A stretch of DNA of 64,000 nucleotides from Candidatus Binatus sp. (GTDB lineage: Bacteria; Desulfobacterota; Binatia; Binatales; Binataceae): assembly GCF_030646925.1 (NCBI RefSeq), contig NZ_JAUSKL010000107.1:1-64000 (forward strand), read 5' to 3'. Every line of letters begins with the position of its first letter. Positions within the stretch are counted from its first letter, which is position 1. Under the pieces are notes generated by a model. It was given only the letters and a program-made list of their open reading frames with translations, was not told the origin of the DNA and did no database searches. This document shows positions 35,045-43,448 of this stretch, piece after piece. The translations under genes were made by a program, and so were the position numbers.

Positions 35045-36634
35045 GTGACGGAAACTAAACATCGATCGAGCGAGTCTGGTCGGCCCACCGACTACGCCGA
35101 TGTCGTTGGCGCGGGCGCCGTCGCAAGGAAAACGGCGATGGAACGAAAGGAAGGCGGAATCTACCTCACCCCCGTGTCGGTCGCTGACTTCATTGCCGCA
35201 CAAATCAGCTTCAGTGGAGGCGTCGTCCGCATCCTTGATCCGGCAGCCGGATCAGGGACATTGCTGTGTGCCGCGGTCGAACGATTGGTCTCAACTTGTA
35301 AGTCGTTTCGCGAAGCCGAAATAACAGCTTACGAAACCGATCCGAACCTGCAAGTTGCGCTCACAGACGCCCTCGATAATCTCAGACGCTGGGCGAGTGA
35401 ACGACACGTTCAAATCCGGGTACTCATTGAAAAGAATGATTTCGTTCTCGCCCATTCCGAACTTCTCGGGACCAATCGCCGGTTGTTCCAAACTCCTGCG
35501 ATAAACCCATTCGATTTAGTCATTGCAAATCCGCCGTACTTCAAGCTCTCAAAAGTTCCTGGCCGCCAACAAAATCAGAGCACAGTGATTCGAGATCAAC
35601 CGAACATCTACACGCTTTTTATGGCGGCGGGCGCGGAACTCTTGAAAGACGGCGGCGAGTTGCTGTTTATCGTGCCCAGGAGTTTCGCTTCCGGCCCGTA
35701 CTTCCGGTCTTTCAGAGAGAGTTTCTTCGGGAAAGTTCGGCCCGTTCGAGTTCACATATTTGGGTCCCGGCGCGACGCTTTCGGCCGCGATGCAGTTTTG
35801 CAAGAAAATATCATATTCAAGGGCGTTCGAGATCGGCGATGGCCGCAGAGTAACGAGAGATTCATGCTGTGTGTATCCAGTACCGGAGGTATCTCGGACC
35901 TCGATAAGGTGAGAGAACGCAACTTGCCCCTCGATAGAGCCTTGTCCATGGCTACCAGCAGCAAGGTTCTTAGGCTTCCTCTCCAGCGGAAAGAAGATGA
36001 AGCGGTCGAGTTGGTTGACTCGTGGACGGGCTCTCTTCACGAGTACGGAATGGAAATTTCAACGGGCCCGGTGGTTCCGTTTCGAGCCGCAGAGCTGCTA
36101 GATGACACAGGTTGTCCAGCCAATAGGTACGCTCCACTCATATGGATGCATCATGTGCATGCGATGCGCATTTCTTTTCCAAACGGAACCCGGAAACCTC
36201 AGTTCATAGAGAAAAGGGCTTCTGAGCGGTCGCTGCTGATTCCCAATCGAAACTACGTCTTTTTGCGTCGATTCAGCGCGAAGGAGGAAGCACGCCGACT
36301 CGTGGCGGCCCCATGGCTCAAAGGTTTCGCGGCGTCGCCGCTACTGGGTATCGAAAATCACCTGAACTACATATATCGATTGAGCGGAGAATTGGATGAA
36401 CGCGAAGCCTATGGCCTGGCAGCCCTCTTATGCAGCGAATTGCTCGACACTTACTTCCGCGTTTCAAGTGGCAACACCCAGGTTAGCGCAACTGAGCTAC
36501 GGGCTATGCCTTTACCCCCGCACGAAACCATACTAGCCATCGGCCATCGAGCCAAAGAGTTGAACCGGGTGGGCGACGAACTGGAAGAGATAGTAAGAGA
36601 CGCGATCAATGCCGCCATCGAAAAAGGCCATTAG
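35045..36634 (+). CDS. N6-adenine DNA methyltransferase (gamma class, type II R-M)
   Basis: A 529-residue DNA methyltransferase. Motif X-like GGIYLTPVSVADFI (about residue 37) precedes motif I ILDPAAGSGTLL (about residue 64), which binds SAM, and the catalytic motif IV NPPY (about residue 165), which marks N6-adenine methylation. The C-terminal half is the target-recognition part. The GTG at 35045 gives the longest product; an ATG at 35138 with AGGA eight bases before it is a serious alternative. It overlaps the PstI-like endonuclease gene by 26 bases and should protect the same site. Base composition is lower in GC than the flanking chromosome. Confidence 0.9.
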   Translation: MTETKHRSSESGRPTDYADVVGAGAVARKTAMERKEGGIYLTPVSVADFIAAQISFSGGVVRILDPAAGSGTLLCAAVERLVSTCKSFREAEITAYETDPNLQVALTDALDNLRRWASERHVQIRVLIEKNDFVLAHSELLGTNRRLFQTPAINPFDLVIANPPYFKLSKVPGRQQNQSTVIRDQPNIYTLFMAAGAELLKDGGELLFIVPRSFASGPYFRSFRESFFGKVRPVRVHIFGSRRDAFGRDAVLQENIIFKGVRDRRWPQSNERFMLCVSSTGGISDLDKVRERNLPLDRALSMATSSKVLRLPLQRKEDEAVELVDSWTGSLHEYGMEISTGPVVPFRAAELLDDTGCPANRYAPLIWMHHVHAMRISFPNGTRKPQFIEKRASERSLLIPNRNYVFLRRFSAKEEARRLVAAPWLKGFAASPLLGIENHLNYIYRLSGELDEREAYGLAALLCSELLDTYFRVSSGNTQVSATELRAMPLPPHETILAIGHRAKELNRVGDELEEIVRDAINAAIEKGH

Positions 36635-37562
36635 GATTGCTCAGGCTGGAGCCATCCTTAAAGACTTCGGCCTTCCTGCGGCTCAGCAAAATCAGATTTC
36701 TTCTCTTACCCTTCTTGCGCTGTGCGGTTTAAGAGTAAACGACCCTTGGTCGAGCGCAAGCCGCGAGGCTCGCACAGTTACAAAGGGAATTATGGATTTC
36801 ATTTCGCGGAATTACCGCGTCAGCTATGCTCCGAATACTCGTGAGACTGTGCGGCGTCAGGTTCTCCATCAATTCGTGCTTGCCGGGCTAGCGAACTACA
36901 ATCCGTTCGAGCCCGAGCTTCCAACTAACAGCCCGCGTGCTCACTATGCCGTCTCTGAAATCGCTCTTGAAGCAATCAGGTCCTACGGAGCGGCAGGGCA
37001 CGAGGGATGGATCGCAAGATTTCTTTCCACCCGAACGACTCTTATCGAATTATTCGAACGCCGACGCTCAAAGCGCTTGATTCCAATCACGTTTCCAGAC
37101 GGGATATCAGTTCGACTCTCACCAGGTGCACATAACAAATTGCAGAAAGCGATTGTGGAGCAGTTCGCGCCGCAGTTCGTACAGTCCGCCAAGCTGCTCT
37201 ATCTGGGTGATACAGCGCAAAAGAATCTCTATCACCATGCGGAGACCCTCAACGCCTTGCGCATTCCGGTGACCGAGCATGACAAACTGCCCGACGTGAT
37301 TATTTTTGACGAAGCGCGAAATTGGATATTTCTGGTCGAAGCCGTGACCTCCCATGGACCAATGTCCAACAAACGAGTGCTTGAGCTAGAGGAACTATTC
37401 CGAGCATGCCCGGCAGGTCTAATCTACGTTTCTGCGTTTCCGGATTTGGCCAGCTTCCGCAGACACGTACGAGAGATCGCTTGGGATACCGAAGTATGGA
37501 TTGCCGATCTCCCTGAGCACTTGATCCACTACAACGGCGATCGGTTCTTGGGACCTCGATAA
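36609..37562 (+). CDS. BsuBI/PstI-family type II restriction endonuclease
   Basis: A 317-residue protein matching the BsuBI/PstI family, whose known members cut CTGCAG. The N-terminal half is a helical domain (LTLLALCGLRVNDPW). The catalytic half contains KLLYLGDTAQKN (about residue 197), then LPDVIIFDEARNWIFLVEAVTSHGP (key residues PD, E and the following HGP, about residues 228-252) and KRVLELEELF. The partner methyltransferase overlaps its start. CTGCAG as the recognised site is inference from the family. No control (C) protein gene accompanies the pair. Confidence 0.9.
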   Translation: MPPSKKAIRIAQAGAILKDFGLPAAQQNQISSLTLLALCGLRVNDPWSSASREARTVTKGIMDFISRNYRVSYAPNTRETVRRQVLHQFVLAGLANYNPFEPELPTNSPRAHYAVSEIALEAIRSYGAAGHEGWIARFLSTRTTLIELFERRRSKRLIPITFPDGISVRLSPGAHNKLQKAIVEQFAPQFVQSAKLLYLGDTAQKNLYHHAETLNALRIPVTEHDKLPDVIIFDEARNWIFLVEAVTSHGPMSNKRVLELEELFRACPAGLIYVSAFPDLASFRRHVREIAWDTEVWIADLPEHLIHYNGDRFLGPR

Positions 37563-37711
37563 CGACGATCCAGAAACAGAGGCTAAGCTAGCTTATCTCT
37601 ACAGGGAGCCTCCTTTTTCGGGCGAGATCTCCCGTTGCCGGATCGAGGTGGGACTGAGGTAGATTAGACGGCGCAGCGAAGAACGCATCGCATACAACAG
37701 CGGGGAGCGCC

Positions 37712-38521
37712 ATGGACTTAAAGACGGTTCTCTACGAAAAGCACGATCGCATCGCGAAGGTCACGCTCAATCGTCCGCGCTACAAAAACGCGCAATCGCG
37801 CCTGATGCTCGAGGAAATGGATCAGGCGTTCCTCGACGCCAACGCCGACGACGATGTCCGCGTGATCATCCTCGCCGGCGCGGGCGAAAGTTTCTGCTCG
37901 GGCCACGATCTCGGCACGCCCGAGGACAAGGAGGACAATGCGCGCCGGCCGTTCCCCAAGGGCGTGCGCGGCGAGTACGCGCGCTCGCGCCAGTTGTTCC
38001 TCGACAACACGCTCCGGTGGCGCGATCTCGACAAGCCGACGATCGCGCAGGTGCAGGGCCTCTGCATCTTCGGCGGATGGATGTTTGCCGCCGCGATGGA
38101 TCTGGTCGTCGCCTCCGACGACGCCAAGTTCCTGCCGTCGCTGCTGCAATACTTCTCGATCCCGTGGGACATGCCGCCGCGCAAGGCCAAGGAAATTCTT
38201 TTTCAGAGCCGCTTCGTCGCGGCCGAAGAGGCGGCGCGCCTGGGCTTCGTGAATATCGTGGTGCCGCGCGCCGAGCTCGAGGCCGAGACGATGGCGCTCG
38301 CCAATCGAATCGCCGAGAGCGACCGTTTCACGCTCCGCATGCTCAAATGGGCGATCAATTCCGCGCAGGACGAGATGGGCTACAGCAACGCGATTCGCAA
38401 CGCCCACTCGCATCACATGGTGCTCGGCCTCGGCGGCTTCATGAAGGCGCAGATGCAGGGAAAAGGGCTGCCCAAGCGGATGCCGGGGGTCGAGCAGGCA
38501 CTCAAGAAATTGCAAAAATAG
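37712..38521 (+). CDS. enoyl-CoA hydratase/isomerase-family protein
   Basis: A 269-residue crotonase-fold protein. The oxyanion-hole stretches are GESFCSGHDLG (about residue 62) and CIFGGWMFAAAMDLVVAS (about residue 115), followed by FLPSLLQYFSIPW. The two Glu residues that act in true enoyl-CoA hydratase would fall in these last two stretches, and neither is visible. It may catalyse another crotonase reaction such as isomerisation or thioester hydrolysis. A GGGGAG precedes the ATG. The gene stands alone between the R-M operon and the L,D-transpeptidase. Confidence 0.88.
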   Translation: MDLKTVLYEKHDRIAKVTLNRPRYKNAQSRLMLEEMDQAFLDANADDDVRVIILAGAGESFCSGHDLGTPEDKEDNARRPFPKGVRGEYARSRQLFLDNTLRWRDLDKPTIAQVQGLCIFGGWMFAAAMDLVVASDDAKFLPSLLQYFSIPWDMPPRKAKEILFQSRFVAAEEAARLGFVNIVVPRAELEAETMALANRIAESDRFTLRMLKWAINSAQDEMGYSNAIRNAHSHHMVLGLGGFMKAQMQGKGLPKRMPGVEQALKKLQK

Positions 38522-38700
38522 GCAGACGGCGTAGCCAGGACTGATCTTCGTGACGATTGTGGCAGCCGGCGGAAACCGAGCGGGCGTGCATTTCATTACC
38601 TTTGGTCCTGTAAATTGACTGCATCGGCAATTCTATTTCGACTCAATTCGCACGAAGCGCCATAATCCAGCTTGTGGACCAATCGCTGAAGGCATCCTGA

Positions 38701-39762
38701 TTGGCGCGCGCGCTTTACCGAACGATCGCGGCTTCCCTCTTGATCGCGTTGATCGCGAAGAGCGCCGACGCCTTTCTTTGGTTCGGCTCGGGTCCGACCG
38801 CGACCGTCACCGCGACGCCGACCTCGTCGCCGACCCCAACCACTTCCAGCTCGCCGACACCGTCGCGCACGCCGACCAAAACTCCGATCCCCAAGGCGAC
38901 GCCCGCGCCGCTTGCACACAACGTCGTCGGCGGCGAGTTCGATTTCATCGCCGGCAATCATACTTCGTTTTCCAGGATTGGCTCGCGCTTCGGCATCGGC
39001 CCGAAACTCCTCGCGCGCGAAAACGGCCGGCTGATGACAGACAAGGTCAACGAAGGCGACACCATTCATATCGACAATCGCCACGTGGCGCCGGTCGAGA
39101 TCACCAACGGGATCATCATCAATCTGCCGCAGCGGATGGTGTTTCACTTCGAGGACGGCCGGGTCGATGGGACCTTTCCGGCGGCGGTCGGACGACCCGA
39201 GAAGAAGTGGCAGACGCTGACCGGGAAATTCAAAATCGTGCAACTGCGCGAGGATCCGACCTGGCGCGTGCCCGCGTCGATTCAGGATGAAATGGAAGCC
39301 GAGGGCAAGGAAGTCGTCGATGAGGTCGAGCCCGGCCCCGACAATCCGCTCGGCAAATTCTGGATCGGGCTGAGCCTGCCGGTGCTCGGGATTCACGGCA
39401 CCAATCGCCCGCTCAGCATCTACAGCTATCGCACCCACGGTTGCATCCGGCTGCATCCCGACGATATCGAGGCGCTGTATGATGAAGTCGATCTCGGCGA
39501 ATCGGGCGAGGTCGTTTACCTGCCGCTGATGCTCGCGAGACTTGACGACGGTCGAGTTTTCCTTGAGAGTCAACGCGATATCTACCGGCGCGGGACCGGC
39601 GGTATCGACGCGGTGCGGGCACTTGCAGGCGCCAATCATATCAGCGAGTCGATCGATTGGGTTAAGGCGGAGGCGGTGGTGAACGACATGGATGGAATCG
39701 CGCGCGACATCTCGACAGCGCCGGTAAGCTCGGCCTCGATCGCAACCGGCGCGGCTAAATGA
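38701..39762 (+). CDS. L,D-transpeptidase (YkuD domain)
   Basis: A 353-residue exported protein. An N-terminal signal segment (LYRTIAASLLIALIAKSADA) is followed by a Thr/Ser/Pro-rich linker at residues 35-70 that probably spans periplasm. A LysM-like region (about 75-120) precedes the catalytic domain with GIHGTN and the active-site SYRTHGCIRLHP (Cys at about residue 247). It would make 3-3 cross-links in peptidoglycan or attach proteins to it. The start is TTG. The stop overlaps the next gene, an M15 endopeptidase, by four bases. Confidence 0.92.
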   Translation: MARALYRTIAASLLIALIAKSADAFLWFGSGPTATVTATPTSSPTPTTSSSPTPSRTPTKTPIPKATPAPLAHNVVGGEFDFIAGNHTSFSRIGSRFGIGPKLLARENGRLMTDKVNEGDTIHIDNRHVAPVEITNGIIINLPQRMVFHFEDGRVDGTFPAAVGRPEKKWQTLTGKFKIVQLREDPTWRVPASIQDEMEAEGKEVVDEVEPGPDNPLGKFWIGLSLPVLGIHGTNRPLSIYSYRTHGCIRLHPDDIEALYDEVDLGESGEVVYLPLMLARLDDGRVFLESQRDIYRRGTGGIDAVRALAGANHISESIDWVKAEAVVNDMDGIARDISTAPVSSASIATGAAK

Positions 39763-40337
39763 AAACTCCAGTCGGGCGGCCCGTCGTGGAAAGGACGGCG
39801 ATCACGCGCCGGCGCTTTTTTGCCTTAGGCGCGCTCGCAACCGCGCAACTGATCGTACCGGGTATCGCGATGGCGCGGACCCGCGTGCGCCTCCGTCAGC
39901 GAAGTCTGAAATTCTACAATCTGCACACTGGCGAGAGTCTCAAGACCACCTACTGGGTCAACGGCGAGTATCGGCCCGAGCAACTCGAGCGGGTGAACTA
40001 TATCCTGCGCGATTTCCGCGCCAACGAGATCAAGCCGATCGATCCTTCGCTGCTCGATCTGCTGGCCAACATCCACCGGCGAATCGGCTCTTCGCATCCG
40101 TTCCAGATTATTTCCGGTTATCGCTCGCCGATCACCAACGCGATGCTGCACGCGAACAGCGAAGGCGTTGCGGTGCATAGCCTCCACCTCGACGGCAAGG
40201 CGATCGATATCTGCGTAGAGGGCCGCAGCCTTTCACAGATACGGCGCGCAGCTTGGAGCTTGCAAGGCGGAGGCGTCGGCTACTATCCACGCTCGGGCTT
40301 CGTGCACGTCGATACCGGCCGCGTCCGCTGGTGGTAG
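39759..40337 (+). CDS. DUF882/M15-family murein endopeptidase, Tat-exported (MepK-like)
   Basis: A 192-residue protein with a twin-arginine-type leader, TRRRFFALGALATAQLIVPG (residues 16-35). The peptidase domain contains FQIISGYRSPITNAML, SLHLDGKAIDI with the metal-binding His and Asp, and a second His in GFVHVDTG, as in zinc-dependent M15 peptidases and E. coli MepK (YcbK). MepK cuts 3-3 cross-links, the product of L,D-transpeptidases, which fits the four-base overlap with the upstream transpeptidase gene. It is thus likely to remodel the bonds made by its neighbour. Confidence 0.88.
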   Translation: MKTPVGRPVVERTAITRRRFFALGALATAQLIVPGIAMARTRVRLRQRSLKFYNLHTGESLKTTYWVNGEYRPEQLERVNYILRDFRANEIKPIDPSLLDLLANIHRRIGSSHPFQIISGYRSPITNAMLHANSEGVAVHSLHLDGKAIDICVEGRSLSQIRRAAWSLQGGGVGYYPRSGFVHVDTGRVRWW

Positions 40338-40374
40338 CGCGCTGATTCCGCGCAGCCGGCTTTCACGGCGATCG

Positions 40375-40539
40375 CTAATCTGATTTGTCGCGGGAGCGTT
40401 TTGGCGCCGCGACGTCCCGCAACGCCTCGCCTTCGGACGAGCTGCTCGCCATGTGCTGGGTCATCGCGTCGAGCTCGATGCCCAGCGCGTCCGCGACTCG
40501 ATCGATAAAATTGAACAGGCTCGCGATCGTGACGATCAC
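40375..40539 (-). pseudogene. C-terminal fragment resembling a carboxymuconolactone-decarboxylase-type protein
   Basis: A 54-codon frame reads VIVTIASLFNFIDRVADALG near its start, the typical last helix of AhpD-like or peroxidase-related CMD-domain proteins. No catalytic CxxC or upstream domain is found. It begins over the TGA that ends the selenoprotein gene, one frame away. It may be the remains of an AhpD-like gene that partnered the peroxiredoxin, or a C-terminal extension cut off by a frameshift. Confidence 0.35.
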
Positions 40540-41129
40540 TTACGCGGCACGCGGACACCGCGAAGTATCGCGTTCATCGTCGCGCGGAAAAACATCTCGC
40601 CGGGCCACAAGCCATGCTGCCGCGGTTGCGAGGCGGATTCAGCGCTCCCCTTGCCGAGGCCGCGCACCAGTTCGAGCAATTGATTTATATCGGTGCGCCT
40701 CGCGACCGTTTCCAGCGCGCGAAAGCGAATGACGCGATCGCGATCGCGATCGATCACGAATACCGCTGGATACGCGATTCCACCCATCTCCTTGGTGTTC
40801 AACACTCCATAGGATTTGACGACGGTGCGATCCGGATCGCAGAGCAGCGGAAACTTGAGCGCGAGTTGTTCGCGCAGCGGCGCGGATCGAGCCGCATCGT
40901 CCACGGAGATCGCCGCTACCTCGGCCCCGGCGCTGCGAAATCGATCTGCCTCAGCCGAATAATCCGCCAACTGGCGGAGGCAAAACGGTCACCAATGGCC
41001 GCGGTAAAATATCAGCACGCACGGACCGCCCGACACCAGTTCGGAAAGGGTCCGCGTGGCGCCAGCCGAGTCGGCAATCGAAAAGTCGGGAGCTGCCTGC
41101 CCGACCGCCAGAACTTCTTGCTCGTTCAT
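40536..41129 (-). CDS. peroxiredoxin-like selenoprotein (in-frame UGA as selenocysteine)
   Basis: A 197-residue AhpC/TSA-type thioredoxin-fold protein read from the ATG at 41129 through an in-frame TGA at 40989-40991. Before the TGA it reads APDFSIADSAG and VLIFYRGHW; after it PFCLRQLADYS, AEVAAISVDD, PLLCDPD and YPAVFVIDRD. The TGA replaces the N-terminal residue of a CPFC-type redox motif, giving U-P-F-C (codons 47-50). A hairpin 16 bases downstream fits a bacterial SECIS element. The protein probably reduces peroxides or disulfides in the cytoplasm, with the following Cys resolving the selenenyl intermediate. A gene finder that treats TGA as stop would report only the part from 40970. The alternative, a nonsense mutation of TGC to TGA, cannot be excluded. 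Confidence 0.8.
40964..40982 (-). promoter_or_regulatory. candidate bacterial SECIS hairpin
   Basis: In the mRNA, CCGCC (40973-40977) pairs with GGCGG (40964-40968) around the loop AGUU, with G at the second loop position. A lower stem UGCCUC/GAGGCA can extend it across an asymmetric bulge. The apical loop lies 16 bases after the UGA, at the short end of the distance known for SelB-dependent SECIS elements. Confidence 0.65.
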
Positions 41130-41239
41130 CGGATTTGGTTTGCCTCGAATAGAGGATGCACACCATCATGTCCATGCGTGCTGTTCAGCGGCAAGTGTTA
41201 TTTCAGGTGGGCGCTCGCAACTTCAAAAGGAAATCAATT

Positions 41240-41626
41240 GTGAAGATGAAAATAATCGCATCGGCGGTGACGGCGGGATTTCTCGGATTCGCGGCGCTCG
41301 GCGCCGGAGTGGCTCACGCGCAGGATCCCACGGCCACCGATCCGAAGCACTACAAGCTAGAGCTGGAGAACGATCACGCGCGCGTGCTGCACGTCACGGT
41401 CGAGCCCAACGGCAGGGTCGAACTGCACGAAATGAATGGAGCGGTGGTTGTGCCGCTGATCGACTACGAATCGACGCTCAAGACCGCCGACGGCAAGTCG
41501 GTGATAGTCGAGCGCAAAATAGGCAAGGCGGCGTGGTTGCCCGCCGGCGGACGCGAGATCGAAGCGGGGGCGAAAGGCGTGGACGCGCTCCTGATCGAAC
41601 TCAAGAACGCCGCTCCTGCGAAGTAA
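41240..41626 (+). CDS. exported cupin-like small protein
   Basis: A 128-residue protein with a clear signal peptide ending GAGVAHAQDP (cleavage after about residue 28). The mature part is strand-rich: LELENDHARVLHVTVEPNGRVELHEMNGAVVVPL, then IGKAAWLPAGG and ALLIELKNA, the pattern of a one-domain cupin or RmlC-like barrel. The few His residues (HARVLHV, ELHE) might bind a metal. The GTG at 41240 has AAGGA eight bases upstream and is preferred; ATG at 41246 is possible. Function unknown; it diverges from the selenoprotein gene. Confidence 0.7.
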   Translation: MKMKIIASAVTAGFLGFAALGAGVAHAQDPTATDPKHYKLELENDHARVLHVTVEPNGRVELHEMNGAVVVPLIDYESTLKTADGKSVIVERKIGKAAWLPAGGREIEAGAKGVDALLIELKNAAPAK

Positions 41627-41657
41627 CCATCCGGTTAATTAATCGGGCGGGGCCCGA

Positions 41658-42568
41658 TTAGATATACATCGTGCCTTCGCCGGAGATCGCGCATCGTCCG
41701 CCGATTCGAACGCCGATCGTATCGCCGGTGCGCGTCACTTCGACTTCGATCCGGCTGGGGCGGCCCATCTCGATTCCCTGATCGATCGCGAATCGGCATC
41801 GCGGCGCCGCAGGAATCAATCGATGCATCGCGGCCTAGGCGCCGAATGGACCCGCCGCGCCGCCGGTCGCCGGATCCTCGGCGATTCCGACTGTATGCGG
41901 CGCGAACATCCGCGCGCGCACACCAAACTCGCGCGAATCCCCGATTGCGAACATATGCAGCGCGAGTTTCTCTTCGTGCGCATCGAACAACGCCGCCAGC
42001 GCCGGCCCGTTGGGAGCGCATCGCCCGAGCGCCTCGACCGATTTGATCGGCACGAAGAGAAACGGCACGCCGGTCGATACGATCTGGATCGGTAGATCGC
42101 CGCGGATGTCGGCCGGATCGATACCGAGCGCACTCGCGATGCGCGCGCGATCGTCGCGAATCGCGCCGTATGTGGGCTCGCGATGCGTCATCCAGACGAA
42201 TTCAGGCTGGCGATGAACGCCTTCCACCGCGACGCTGATCGGCCCGATTTCGAGCTGCAGTATCGCCACGGTGCTGGGACCTTCGAGCACGATCTCGCCG
42301 CGGCTCGCGAGCACCCACGCCGTGCCGACCGTCGGATGCCCCGCCATCGGCAGCTCGACTCTCGGCGTGAAAATTCTCACTCGGCGAACCGCGGCTGCGA
42401 TTTCGGGCGCGGACACAAAAGTCGATTCGCTGAAATTGAGTTCGTGCGCCAGCGATTGCATCTCGGTTGCGCTCAGCCCGGCGGCGTCGGTGAAAATTGC
42501 GAGCTGGTTTCCGCCGAATCGCTTCGCGGTGAAAACGTCACCAGTATGAATGAGTATCTGCGCGGCAT
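41658..42568 (-). pseudogene. PhzF-family isomerase/epimerase, frameshift plus nonsense codon
   Basis: The PhzF pattern is nearly complete but broken twice. From the ATG at 42568 the frame gives MPRRYSFIL, then one base is missing near 42540 and the following frame reads DVFTAKRFGGNQLAIF and HELNFSES (active-site Glu). The middle part has MAGHPTVGTAWVL and the GIAEDPATGGAAGPFGA strand. A TAG at 41835-41837 interrupts this where Tyr is usual, and the same frame continues AAMHRL through QGIEMGRPSRIEVEV to TAA at 41658-41660. PhzF proteins isomerise small substrates with a DapF-like fold. With two lesions the gene is probably inactive unless both are sequencing errors. Confidence 0.8.
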
Positions 42569-42653
42569 CACGCGATTCTGCCCTGATGATAAACGCGAGC
42601 CAATCCGTATTTTCTGGTTGGATTGAACGTAGCCAGGTCGTAAAATCGCGGCG

Positions 42654-43358
42654 ATGAGTTCCGCTCGTTCATCAGAACCTGTCTCGCCGCCCGCGGTGCG
42701 GGTGCGCGAGGGTTACGACCGCTGGGCCGAGGTGTATGACATCGATGGCAATCCGCTGATCGCGCTTGAAGCGCCCGAAGTGCAGCGGATGCTCGGCGAA
42801 GTGCGCGGCCTCGATGTCGCGGACGTCGGAGCGGGCACGGGGCGGCATTCAATTCGCCTCGTGGCGGCAGGCGCAAACGTCGTTGCGCTCGATCTCTCGG
42901 AGGGAATGATCAGCGCGGCGCGCGCCAAGCCGGGGATCGAGCGCGTGCGCTACGTGATCGCCGATTGCGGCGCGACGCTGCCGCTCCGCGACCGCAGTTT
43001 CGATCGCGTGCTCACGTGCCTGCTCGCCGATCACGTCGCGTCGCTCGACTTGTTTTTCGCGGAGCTTAGGCGCATATGCCGCCGCGGCGGATTTATCGTG
43101 CTGAGCACGGTGCATCCCGCGATGCATCTGCGAGGCGTGCGCGCGCGCTTCACCGATCCGGCGAGCGGGCAGAAAATTTATCCGGTGAGTTACGAGTTCG
43201 CGATTTCTGATTACGTGATGGCCGCGAGACGCGCGGGTCTCACCTTCGACGAAATCTGCGAGCGCGCGTTCGATGAAGCACAGGCGGCGAAGCTGCCGCG
43301 CGCCGCACAATATGCCGGATGGCCGATGCTGCTCGCGATGCGCCTGTCTCCCAAATAG
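42654..43358 (+). CDS. class I SAM-dependent methyltransferase
   Basis: A 234-residue methyltransferase of the Methyltransf_11/UbiE-like type. Motif I is DVADVGAGTGRHSIRL (about residue 54), motif II VVALDLSEGM with the acidic residue binding ribose, then LPLRDRSFDRVLTCLLADHV and GGFIVLSTVHPAM. All SAM-binding motifs are intact. The substrate is unknown; the N-terminal YDRWAEVYD is common in small-molecule methyltransferases. It diverges from the broken phzF gene. Confidence 0.9.
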   Translation: MSSARSSEPVSPPAVRVREGYDRWAEVYDIDGNPLIALEAPEVQRMLGEVRGLDVADVGAGTGRHSIRLVAAGANVVALDLSEGMISAARAKPGIERVRYVIADCGATLPLRDRSFDRVLTCLLADHVASLDLFFAELRRICRRGGFIVLSTVHPAMHLRGVRARFTDPASGQKIYPVSYEFAISDYVMAARRAGLTFDEICERAFDEAQAAKLPRAAQYAGWPMLLAMRLSPK

Positions 43359-43448
43359 AGAACGGCGGCCTCAAGCCGAGCGCATCCGCGATGCGCGCGC
43401 GCCGCGCTCAACAAATCAGCCGAACGCAAATGCTCGGTCGAAGATTGA

